Source: Actinomycetes bacterium (GTDB taxonomy: Bacteria; Actinomycetota; Acidimicrobiia; Acidimicrobiales; JAMCPL01). Taken from it: a stretch of DNA of 64,000 bases. Location: contig JAKAWR010000010.1 in assembly GCA_021816935.1 (NCBI GenBank), forward strand, positions 1 to 64,000. Direction: 5' to 3'. Position 1 is the stretch's first letter. Each line of letters opens with the position of its first letter. Positions 51,899 to 59,772 of this stretch are shown in pieces. The notes beneath the pieces were generated by a model that did no database searches, was not told where the DNA came from, and was given only the letters and a program-made list of their open reading frames with translations. The translations under genes and the position numbers were made by a program.

Positions 51899-53029
51899 TC
51901 AGTTGTCTCCGGGTAGCATTCCGCTTTCTGCTCTGGCGGACCGTTTCAGGTCGCCGTTGGCGCCGGGGCCTAGTCCCTGGCCAGGATCGCGACTCTCCAA
52001 GCGGATCCGCGGCAGAGCGTATGGGTGGTTCTCCTGGAGGAAGCCGACAAGTTTCTCGTAGACCTCGCACTGGAGGTTCCAGCCTGACGACGAGTCCTTG
52101 GCGCTCATGAGGGCACGGACCTGCAGGGTGGAAGGTCCGCTGCCGGTCACCTGGAGGTTCCAGACCTCACCGCTCCAGTCGGATGACTGTTCGAGGATGC
52201 GGTGAAGCTCGTCGCGCATGGCGGCGATCGGCGCCCGGTAGTCCACTTCCAGCTGAGCGAAGGATAGCAGGCCGGCACCCGATCGGGTCCAGTTTTCGAA
52301 CGGGTTCTTCACGAACCAGGACACAGGGATGACGAGCCGGCGAAGGTCCCAGATCCTGACCACTACATAGGTGAGGCTGACTTCCTCGATGCGGCCCCAG
52401 TGGCCGTCGATGACGACGACGTCATTTATCCGAAAGGGCTGCGCGATGCCTATCTGAGCTCCGGCGAGCAGGTTCGTCATGATCGGCTGGGCCGCGAGTC
52501 CCACAACAACGCCAGCGATGCCTGCCGACGCCAGGAGTGATGCCCCGTAGATGCGGCCCTGCGAAAAGCTCATGAGGAGCATCCCCGCAGCGATGACCAC
52601 GATGGCCGCCTGTGCCAGTCGTTTGAGGAGCGTGACCTGGGTGTGGACCCTCTGGGCCTTGCCGGCCCGGTCAGGATCGGTGGACTCTGCCGTGTTGTCG
52701 AGCTGGAATCGACGAAGAAAAGCCTGTTCAGCGGTGGTTACTACCCGTGAAGCGAGCCATGCAAAGGAGAGCACGAGGACTGTTACCGTGGTGTGGGTAA
52801 GCCAACCGTGCCAGAGAGGTGTGAGGCGGATCTTGGTCAGGGCGCCGGCAGCGAACGCGAACGGTACGGCGATTCGCGCGGGCCCCCGGAGCCGGGCGAC
52901 CGAACGGGCGAAGCTGGGATGGTCCCGCCTCCGTAGCGCCACGATCGCCACGGCAATGCCCAATGCCTGGACTACGTAGCCACCTACGAGGCAGAACGCG
53001 AGTACCAGAAGAGACTGTCCAGTGCTCAC
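51899..53029 (-). CDS. MscS-family mechanosensitive ion channel
   Basis: 376 aa from GTG 53029 (an ATG three codons earlier overlaps the TAGGAT box that sits 7 nt before the GTG). Four hydrophobic segments precede the pore helix GASLLASAGIAGVVVGLAAQPIMTNLLAG, the MscS TM3 signature. The cytosolic beta domain contains IAQPFRINDVVVIDGHWGRIEEVSLTYVVVRIWDLRRLVIP, including the conserved GxVxxI-like turn. The C-terminal alpha/beta vestibule domain is present. It releases solutes on hypo-osmotic shock. Confidence 0.92.
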   Translation of the reverse strand: MSTGQSLLVLAFCLVGGYVVQALGIAVAIVALRRRDHPSFARSVARLRGPARIAVPFAFAAGALTKIRLTPLWHGWLTHTTVTVLVLSFAWLASRVVTTAEQAFLRRFQLDNTAESTDPDRAGKAQRVHTQVTLLKRLAQAAIVVIAAGMLLMSFSQGRIYGASLLASAGIAGVVVGLAAQPIMTNLLAGAQIGIAQPFRINDVVVIDGHWGRIEEVSLTYVVVRIWDLRRLVIPVSWFVKNPFENWTRSGAGLLSFAQLEVDYRAPIAAMRDELHRILEQSSDWSGEVWNLQVTGSGPSTLQVRALMSAKDSSSGWNLQCEVYEKLVGFLQENHPYALPRIRLESRDPGQGLGPGANGDLKRSARAESGMLPGDN

Positions 53030-53173
53030 CCATGCCATCCTATCGGCACCAGCACCGCGCCGCTCGGCGGGCGCTGGCGGGTCGGCCTCCTCTGCGGCGG
53101 GCTCGATGGGGTGTGGCGGCGCGCTCGGCGGGTGTAAGTAAGGCGGGAGCGGGCCAAGCGCACCTGGCGCCCT

Positions 53174-54877
53174 CTACTTGCGTGCGGGGCGGTTTTCGGT
53201 CGGCCGTGATCGCGTCGCCGGAAGTAAAGGCTTCTCTACCTGGGAGAGCCTTACTTGTCGGCAGTTCTCGGGGTGGTGGGGGTCGTTCCCGGACACAAAG
53301 TCGCGCTTTCCTTTTCCCTCTACAAGTGACCAGTTTTCGCGGGTCTTCAGGTCGTGGTGGTAGCTGCAGAGCCTGTTGAGCTCCGATAGGACGGTAACGT
53401 GGCTGTCTGCCCACGGCGTTCTGTGGCCTACTTCCAAGAGCATGGTGGATGAGCAGCCTCTTGCCGCGTAGGTGGGATAGGTCCACTCGAGAGCGGTCTG
53501 CTGTTTGGTTGTCGGTCGCCTACCGAGGCGCACTACCGAGTGGACCTCTTCGGCCCTTGTCAGAACAGCGGCCAAGAAGGGATCTCCCGTATCTATCAGC
53601 TCTTTCGCGACAGATGGAGAAATGGGACCAACCCATGCGATTTCGCAGACCTCCCCTTCCTTCACGCGCCCCCTGACGATGGCAGCGTAATCGACGCGGA
53701 CGATGATCTTCGTCCGGGAAGCAAGCGCACGGATAGTTCCACCCTGGGGAGAGAACGCCTGGCGAGATCCACTGGTGGAGGCGAGCGAGCAGAGAGCCCC
53801 ATCGTCGCCCGCGGGTGATCCCGTAGAAGAGGCCGGCGGAGCCGCATTCGCGGTCGTCGAAATTCCGGAAGGCGTATGAGCGTCACGTCGGCCTCTATTG
53901 TCAGTGCCGGGTCTGTCCGCAGAGCTGTCGTGGACTGTGGATACGCTGGCGAGCCGAACAGTGCCAAGAGGTCGGCCGCCTAGCGAAGCGGTGCCGTTGC
54001 CGGCAAGACGGGCGCTCTTGGGAGAGGTATTGGCGGGTGAGGCGTCCGCGGGAGGAAAACAGATGGGAGGGGTTTCTTCGCCGACGGCGAAGCGTTCGGG
54101 TCCTCCGGTGTACGACCGGTCAGCTAGTCGCACTGCGGTACTACCGGTCGCAGTGGCGTATTCAGATCTCGCTGTTGCCAGGGCATCGTCGAATACGGAT
54201 ATGAACGAATCGAAGCCGTACGCCTCGAAAGGCTCACCCCGGCGCTCCTTGCGGGCCTCGTCGAAGGCCTTCTGGTGGCGCTGGTGGATCACGGCTTCGA
54301 GGAGTGCGAGCTGTTCAGGGTTGGCACCCGCCTTCAGGTGCCTCATGCCGTCTGTATCGGTGTAGCAGCGAAAATGGCGCTGGGAATGGATGGTCCACCG
54401 TCTCTCGTCGGGGTCTGTGACCTCACGCTTTACAGCAGCGCATAGGTCTTTCAGCTCTGCTAGGGAGTGGTCTTTCGTAGCAGCCAAGAGCTTCTCTTCA
54501 GCAAACGGGTTCATCTTGACGGCATCCGAGATCGTTGCAAACTGGGACTCGGAGACATCTCCTGCAAGCGCCGTTCTTGCGAGCATGTCCTGGTGGCGTA
54601 GGCGACGTCCCATCTCGATCGTGGACCTCGCATGACCGAGGCTGATCTTCTCCGTCCTTGCGATCCCGTGGGCGTCGGATCAGTCGGTCTCGGACGTGAA
54701 CACGTGAGCCTCTGCCGCGACGCTTGCGGCCATGGTCTTCGCAGCAGCGGAAAGTCTCTCGATTCTCGACAGCGAACTTATCAGTCTCCCGACCTCTCCG
54801 CTTGGTATTCTTTTCGGGTCGAAGGCCGCGAGGGCACCTTTGAGGTCTCTTTCGATCCGATAAGTAGCATCGAACAT
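53174..54877 (-). pseudogene. DUF222/HNH endonuclease gene interrupted by one in-frame TGA
   Basis: Two segments lie in the same frame: 54680-54877 (MFDATYRIERDLKGALAAFD, then GRLISSLSRIERLSAAAKTMAASVAAEAH) and 53174-54679 (TEKISLGHARSTIEMGRRLRHQDMLARTALAGD onward). Together they form the start of a DUF222 domain, with homologous-looking text continuing through the TGA at 54680-54682. The C-terminal part has HNH-like TYPTYAARGCSSTMLLEVGHRTPWADSHVTVLSELNRLCSYHHDLKTR, a Cys/His endonuclease core. TACGAT 7 nt upstream of ATG 54877 predicts leaderless initiation. A translation start after the stop (ATG 54613) would give a truncated DUF222. Pseudogene or readthrough are both possible. Confidence 0.7.
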
Positions 54878-55034
54878 ATGTACCATCGTAGCTGAGGGGT
54901 GTATTCGTTACCATCTTCCCGCCGGGTATTGTCAGGGCGAGGCGGCCCGCCGGGCGAGTCATGGCGGCCGGGCGTAGAGGGGATTGAGCCGATGGAGAGG
55001 TGGGGGCGAGCGGGATGAGGGCCCGGCGAGGCTC

Positions 55035-55976
55035 TTACGGCGGCGCGTTCGAGCCTGCAGCGCCGACGATGCTGGCAACGACAAGGAGCCCTCCAGCCAA
55101 TTGGAGCCCTCGAAGGTGCTCGCCGAGGAACAGGTATCCGATGACGTTGGCCATCAGCGGAACGGCGAACGACGTGGTGGCGATGCGTGTTACGGAGACC
55201 CGGATCCTGATCAGGTGGACGTAGGCAAACCAGCCGATGGCACTGGTAGCGGCACTGAGAAGTAGCCATCCGGTCGGTTCGAGCACGCCAGTGGCAGCTT
55301 GGGGTCGCCACTGCTCGACCAGGGGATCGAATGCCACGAGCGCAACTCCCGCGAACAGGAAAGCCGGACCGAGCGTTGCCGTCAGGATCCCCACGTCTGT
55401 TTCTCCCGTCATTCGTGTCCAGCGAGGGTAGTGCCTCTGTCGGATCCATGCACCGGCTGCCGCCTGGATCGTCGAGCCGCCGGTCCAGCAGATCGCCGCG
55501 CCGAAGGCGAAGGCTACTCCCGTCGCTTCAACATGCCACCTACCCTCGGGAAGCAGCAGTAGCGCCGCCCCGGCAACGCCCGCTGCGACGCTGAGAAGCC
55601 GGCGAAAGGCAACCCGCTCCTTGAGGACCAGCCACCCGGCAACCGCGAACATAACTGGTTGCAGGTACACGAGCAGCGACGCGAACCCGCTGGTGAGGTA
55701 GCGAACGGCATAGGCCATACCCAGTTGCAGGCCGATGACGTTCAGGAGAGCGACGAGCACTGTCACCACGATGACCCCCGGCTGGCGGATGCGCTGTTTG
55801 ATGAGGAGCGAGAAAGCAAGAAGTATCAATCCGGTTACGATACTTCGAAGCCCGGTGAATAGTATCGGAGGATACAGGCGCAGAGCCTCTTGAGTGGTTG
55901 GCCATCCGAGCGCGAAGAAAACCACGAATACGATCGCGGTAAGGGTGATCCATCGCCTCTCGCTGCCGGGCGTCAT
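55035..55976 (-). CDS. EamA family drug/metabolite transporter
   Basis: 313 aa, ten TM segments in two five-helix EamA repeats. The first repeat holds FFALGWPTTQEALRLYPPILFTGLRSIVTGL (conserved PxxFxxxR) and LQLGMAYAVRYLTSGFASLLVYLQPVMFAV. The second has GWFAYVHLIRIRVSVTRIATTSFAVPLMANVIGYLFLGEHL. It exports small metabolites or amino acid derivatives; substrate unknown. No partner genes are adjacent; the upstream sequence contains a set of 20-bp tandem repeats. Confidence 0.92.
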   Translation of the reverse strand: MTPGSERRWITLTAIVFVVFFALGWPTTQEALRLYPPILFTGLRSIVTGLILLAFSLLIKQRIRQPGVIVVTVLVALLNVIGLQLGMAYAVRYLTSGFASLLVYLQPVMFAVAGWLVLKERVAFRRLLSVAAGVAGAALLLLPEGRWHVEATGVAFAFGAAICWTGGSTIQAAAGAWIRQRHYPRWTRMTGETDVGILTATLGPAFLFAGVALVAFDPLVEQWRPQAATGVLEPTGWLLLSAATSAIGWFAYVHLIRIRVSVTRIATTSFAVPLMANVIGYLFLGEHLRGLQLAGGLLVVASIVGAAGSNAPP

Positions 55977-56025
55977 AGGGCGCTCCGGGAACCACCCGCC
56001 GGTCTTGCGGTGACGCCGGGAAGGT

Positions 56026-56085
56026 GCGAGGCTGCTATGTAAGCGGCGAGACCGCTATGATCGCGGCGAGGCCGCCGTGCTGGCG
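56026..56085. repeat. Three imperfect 20-bp tandem repeats upstream of an acyl-CoA dehydrogenase
   Basis: 56026-56045, 56046-56065 and 56066-56085 are related 20-mers of the form GCGAGRCYGCYRTGNTNNCG (eg gcgagaccgctatgatcgcg), with a weak fourth partial after them. They lie about 50-110 nt before the dehydrogenase ATG in a non-coding gap between divergent genes, and the second copy contains TATGAT. Confidence 0.7.
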
Positions 56086-56135
56086 GCGAAACGGTGCCGC
56101 AGCACTGCACATGGATTGTCCGAGACGAGGTGGAG

Positions 56136-57365
56136 ATGCCTGAAGCCATAACTGAAGCGGATTTCGAGAAAGAAGCGCTGGCCTTTCTTGAGGCCAATGC
56201 CGAGCCGAGGAAGGAGGCGAAGGCGACTTGGGGCGAGGGTTCGGATTCGATGAGCATCTTTCCCGAGCGTACTCCCGAGGAGGACAGGGCGGACCTGGAG
56301 GCGGCCCGCGGGTGGTCCCGCAGCCGTTTTGACGCGGGGTTCGGTTGGATCACCGGGCCGGAGGAGTACGGTGGCAGGGCACTGGACCGCTCGTATCAGA
56401 GGCTGTACGACTCGCTGGAGGCTCGATTCGACACCCCTTCACAGGCGGTGTTTGGCATCGGGCTGGGCATGATTGCCCCGACGATCCTTGCACATGCCAT
56501 CCCGGAGGTGAGGGACCTCTACCTGAAGGGCCTCTACAGGGGAGATATCGTCGCGTGCCAGCTTTTCAGCGAGCCGAGCAGCGGGAGCGACCTGGCGAGC
56601 CTGCAGACCAGGGCCGTCAAGGACGGTGACGAATGGGTGGTGAACGGCCAGAAGGTTTGGACTTCGGGGGCGCACCTTTCGGACATAGGCGAGATCATCT
56701 GCAGGACCGATCCTGACGTGCCCAAGCACAAGGGGCTTACCGGTTTCGTGGTCGACATGCATGCTCCCGGCGTCGAGGTTCGCCCGCTGCGCCAGATGAC
56801 CGGCGGAGCGGCGTTCAACGAGGTCTTCTTTACGGATGTGAGGATCCCCGATTCCCATCGCCTCGGCGACGTGAATGCCGGCTGGGGGGTAGCGCTCACG
56901 ACGCTGATGAACGAGCGGGCGGCCATTGGCGGCGGCGCTGGCGGTGTGGCGCTCGGGGGCATGGGCACCCACAGGTTGATACAACTGGTGCAGCATTACG
57001 GCAAGTCGAAGGACCCTCTCGTTCGTCAGAAGCTGGTGGACGTTCTTATCAACTACCGGGTCTCCTCGTACAATACGCTTCGCGCCATGGCAAAGATCAA
57101 TGCCGGGCAGCTCCCCGGACCGGAGTTGTCCATAGCGAAGCTGTCGCTCACGCAGAATCTCATGCGGGTGTCGGAGCTGGTTTCCTCCGTGCTCGGGCCG
57201 AAGCTCGTGGCGGACAGCGGCGAGTGGGGCACCTACGCGTGGGGCGAGTTCCTGCTGTCCGTGCCGGGGATGAGGGTGGCTGGTGGCACTGACGAGATCA
57301 TGCGCAACATCGTCGGTGAGCGCGTGCTGGGCCTGCCCAAGGAGCCGTCACCCGGCAAGGCCTGA
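56136..57365 (+). CDS. Acyl-CoA dehydrogenase
   Basis: 409 aa from ATG 56136 (GAGGTGGAG upstream). FAD-dependent. The signature LFSEPSSGSDLASLQTRAVKDG, WVVNGQKVWTSGAHLSDIGEIICRTD, FNEVFFTDVRIPDSHRLGD, and LSVPGMRVAGGTDEIMRNIVGERVLGLP are those of the FadE-type actinobacterial enzymes. The N-terminal region KATWGEGSDSMSIFPERTPEED reflects the larger, cholesterol/branched-chain-type dehydrogenases. The other dehydrogenase (18786) is of a different subgroup. No partner is adjacent. Confidence 0.93.
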   Translation: MPEAITEADFEKEALAFLEANAEPRKEAKATWGEGSDSMSIFPERTPEEDRADLEAARGWSRSRFDAGFGWITGPEEYGGRALDRSYQRLYDSLEARFDTPSQAVFGIGLGMIAPTILAHAIPEVRDLYLKGLYRGDIVACQLFSEPSSGSDLASLQTRAVKDGDEWVVNGQKVWTSGAHLSDIGEIICRTDPDVPKHKGLTGFVVDMHAPGVEVRPLRQMTGGAAFNEVFFTDVRIPDSHRLGDVNAGWGVALTTLMNERAAIGGGAGGVALGGMGTHRLIQLVQHYGKSKDPLVRQKLVDVLINYRVSSYNTLRAMAKINAGQLPGPELSIAKLSLTQNLMRVSELVSSVLGPKLVADSGEWGTYAWGEFLLSVPGMRVAGGTDEIMRNIVGERVLGLPKEPSPGKA

Positions 57366-57581
57366 CGGGCCAGGGCCAGGGCCAGGGGGACACCGTGCGC
57401 TCCTTATCGTCATCCGATGGATGTGGTGGCGCATGCCGGCCGGACCCCGGACGGTCCTCGCCGGAAACCTGGATCTCGCGTTATCCGGGACCCTGCCTCC
57501 CGGCAAGGCTTGGCAGGCATGCAACCAAGAGGCAGTGCCGTCTCCGGCGGGGACCGCGATCTACGGGCACGGCGCAGGCAG

Positions 57582-57816
57582 TTGGCGGGGTTCTCCGTAG
57601 CCATGAGTCCCGTGACGGCGACCACGAAGGGGTCTTTCCTCGCAGTATGGCCGAGCGGGTCATCCCCGATGCCCACGGCGTCGGATCTCAACTGGAGCGA
57701 AGGTACCACCATCGAACGCAGTCGTCGTTGAGGTGGGAACGGGAGGCAAGGTTTCCCTTTACAACAACGCAGGATCCGTCCGGGTGGTCTGCAATGTCGA
57801 GGGCTACTTCGGCTGG
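57582..57816 (+). pseudogene. Frameshifted remnant of a secreted actinobacterial repeat-domain protein
   Basis: The plus strand reads LAGFSVAMSPVTATTKGSFL then AVWPSGSSPMPTASDLNWSE GTTI up to 57713; continuing with a two-base loss, the next frame reads PNAVVVEVGTGGKVSLYNNA and GSVRVVCNVEGYFGW (to 57816). Together this is the typical secreted-repeat text (GSFLTVYPAGxxxPxASNLNxxxGxTIPN then VxLGxGGxVxLYNxxGSxDVVxDVxGWF). The missing CC at 57713/57714 breaks the frame. There is no start or signal peptide, so it is a fragment. The rest of 57366-57844 has no gene. Confidence 0.7.
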
Positions 57817-57844
57817 AGGTGTGACGCGGACGGGCCGGTGGAGT

Positions 57845-58564
57845 TCAGACGTCCACGCCCGGCAAGCGACTTTGCACACCCGCAGCCTGGCCGAAACGGG
57901 AGGCGAAGGACCAGCTCTTGCGGTGGAGATCCGAGAGGCCGGCCTGCTCCAGGCCGCGGATGTGGGCCGGCGACGGATAGCCCTTGCAGGACGCGAGGTC
58001 GTAATGGGGGTAGCGGGGGGCGAGCGAGCGCATCAGGTCGTCTCGCGTGACCTTGGCTATGACGGAGGCCGCCGCCACCGAGGCGCAGTAGGAGTCTGCC
58101 CGGGGAAGCATGGCTATCTCGGCTCGTGCAGCGCGGGCATCGTGGCCTGCCATGTTCACGAGGCCGTCTACCACGTATGCGGATGGCTGCAGGGCTGAGG
58201 GGAGGCCGTCCAGGGCACGTGTGAGGGCGAGCCTGAGGGCGGCCGACATGCCAAGTAGGTCGCACTCCTCCTGGCCGGCGTGGCCGACCGACGAGGCGGC
58301 GCACCAGGCCTTGACAGCTGGATACAGCCGCTCTCTGGCCTTCTCACTCAGGGCTTTGGAATCACGAAGGCCCGCGGGCGGCGGGCCACAGCCGGTGGCG
58401 ACTACCGCTATTCCCACGGAAACCGGCCCGGCCCATGCCCCTCTCCCTACTTCGTCGACGCCGCCGATGAGAGCGTGGCCGCGGGCGAAGAGACGGGACT
58501 CCACGTCCAGAGTCGGTACGGGACGCCCCGAAGCACTAAGAGGGGCGGCGGGAGGCAGAGGCAC
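57845..58564 (-). CDS. rnhB: Ribonuclease HII
   Basis: 239 aa. Cleaves RNA of RNA-DNA hybrids and single ribonucleotides in DNA. The DEDD catalytic acids are Asp37-Glu38 (GGVDEVGRGAWAGPV), Asp133 (YVVDGLVN), and Asp157 (RADSYCASVAAASVIAKVTRD). The C-terminal YPHYDLASCKGYPSPAHIRGL and SFASRFG are standard. The first 25 residues are Pro/Ala-rich. A short intergenic region separates it from the divergent small protein gene. Confidence 0.96.
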   Translation of the reverse strand: MPLPPAAPLSASGRPVPTLDVESRLFARGHALIGGVDEVGRGAWAGPVSVGIAVVATGCGPPPAGLRDSKALSEKARERLYPAVKAWCAASSVGHAGQEECDLLGMSAALRLALTRALDGLPSALQPSAYVVDGLVNMAGHDARAARAEIAMLPRADSYCASVAAASVIAKVTRDDLMRSLAPRYPHYDLASCKGYPSPAHIRGLEQAGLSDLHRKSWSFASRFGQAAGVQSRLPGVDV

Positions 58565-58885
58565 TGACTGGAGTTGCGATGGTTGATGTGTCAGAGTCCG
58601 AGCCCATGGGTAGGAGGATTGCGGGCGCAGAATCGACCGGTTGGCCTGGGGTGCGTTCGGCGGTCGAAAGAGTTGCGGCTACGTGCTCGGGGGTGCCCCC
58701 GGATGCTGAACGAACATAGAAAGGTCGAGGCTGTCCAGGCCCGGTCATATGAGTGAAATCTCGGTAAACTCGGGTGTGCTCGTAGACATTCGCAGGGGCG
58801 ACGAGTTAAACTGGTCGTGTACTCGCAGGGGCAGGCACTTGGTAGAGAGTGGATGAGACGGGAGCGAAGGCGGTGGCAGGATTAG
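58565..58885. other. Intergenic region with short frames only
   Basis: No gene is convincing. A plus-strand frame MVDVSESEPMGRRIAGAEST (58577) and a minus-strand 70-aa frame compete in the same bases. TAAACT boxes (58764-58769 and 58812-58817 approx.) precede short GTG frames at 5 and 4 nt. These may be promoters for the downstream small protein, but nothing here is firmly supported. Confidence 0.3.
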
Positions 58886-59215
58886 ATGGGTCCGGTCCGA
58901 GAACAGGCGGCAACGGTCAGAGAGCAGATGGGAAGTACCGGGGAGGACACGAAAGGCCATCGCCGGGGAATGAACGTCGGAGTGAGCCAGGATCGGGATG
59001 GTGAGGAGGAACCGCAGGCGATGCTGCCGGCAGGTACTCACGTTGAGGTGAGGAATCGGTATCTCGGAACTTGGGCTCGGGGGTTCGAAGTTGTGGCATC
59101 GGTGGATGGTACGTACGAGGTCCGGCGCATATCGGACTCGAGCGTTATGCCCGACGTGTTCAAGCCCGAAGATGTGCGGCCGAGCCGCCGCCGCCAAGGT
59201 CTCTGGTGGGCCTGA
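58886..59215 (+). CDS. Small SH3/KOW-like domain protein
   Basis: 109 aa at most; starts at 58970 or 59021 are possible because the first 45 residues are Glu/Gln/Arg-rich. The conserved part is LPAGTHVEVRNRYLGTWARG, then FEVVASVDGTYEVRRISDSS, and PDVFKPEDVRPSRRRQGLWW. This resembles small actinobacterial SH3-like beta-barrel proteins (GTxVEVRxxFxGxWxxGFEVA... VFxxDDVRRERR...WW). A nucleic-acid or ribosome association is plausible but unproven. Confidence 0.7.
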   Translation: MGPVREQAATVREQMGSTGEDTKGHRRGMNVGVSQDRDGEEEPQAMLPAGTHVEVRNRYLGTWARGFEVVASVDGTYEVRRISDSSVMPDVFKPEDVRPSRRRQGLWWA

Positions 59216-59292
59216 GGCTCTTTGAGAGCTGAGCGGGGTCACTGCCGGTGCCAACCTAGGCAGAGTCCGGGTGGCGGACACAGCTCGGGCGG

Positions 59293-59601
59293 TCAGATGT
59301 TCCCTGCGGCGCGCGCCTCATCCAGTGCTCCGATGAACTGATCCACGGGGAGCGCGACCATCGTTTGGGTCTTGAGGGTGCCCCTGGCGCCGAGGGCGGT
59401 GGCGACCTTCGCCATGATTCGTTCGTCCGGTGCCTCCAGCACCGTGCAGAAGTCGTACTGGCCGAGCAGAGCCCACTGGGCGAGGACCTTGGCACCCATC
59501 TGCTCGACTTCCGAGTTGACCTGACCAAGGCGCTTGGGATTGGTGTGCAGCGTTGACATACCGTCGGGCCCGAGTGTGGAAAGCATTAGAAAAGTCGGCA
59601 T
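59293..59601 (-). CDS. GYD domain protein
   Basis: 102 aa from ATG 59601; TATGCT (59608-59613) lies 6 nt before it, again the leaderless pattern. The dimeric alpha/beta-barrel core reads MPTFLMLSTLGPDGMSTLHT, EVEQMGAKVLAQWALLGQYD (the YD of GYD, here GQYDF) and RGTLKTQTMVALPVDQF. GYD proteins are small, uncharacterised, and resemble the Dabb/EthD-like ferredoxin folds. No cofactor is inferable. Confidence 0.88.
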   Translation of the reverse strand: MPTFLMLSTLGPDGMSTLHTNPKRLGQVNSEVEQMGAKVLAQWALLGQYDFCTVLEAPDERIMAKVATALGARGTLKTQTMVALPVDQFIGALDEARAAGNI

Positions 59602-59637
59602 AGGCGGAGCATAGCGCACAGGTGCGTTGACCGCCAC

Positions 59638-59679
59638 AAGATCCGGTGGCCAAGATCCGGTGGCCAAGATCCGGTGGCC
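59638..59679. repeat. Three 14-bp tandem repeats
   Basis: aagatccggtggcc occurs three times in direct succession at 59638-59651, 59652-59665 and 59666-59679 between the GYD and phosphomannomutase genes, on divergent promoters. Exact copies. Confidence 0.92.
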
Positions 59680-59772
59680 GGGAACATGCGGCCTGCGTCA
59701 TGGTGTCGGGGGCGTACCGGCGTGCCTCCCCCGAAAGGGGCGGTTTGGACGCGTCCGCTACAATCGGTAGCC

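Noticed and set aside
54680-54682. Selenocysteine codon
   Set aside because: The TGA falls between residues that are not Cys in DUF222 proteins, and no SECIS-like hairpin was seen just after it.
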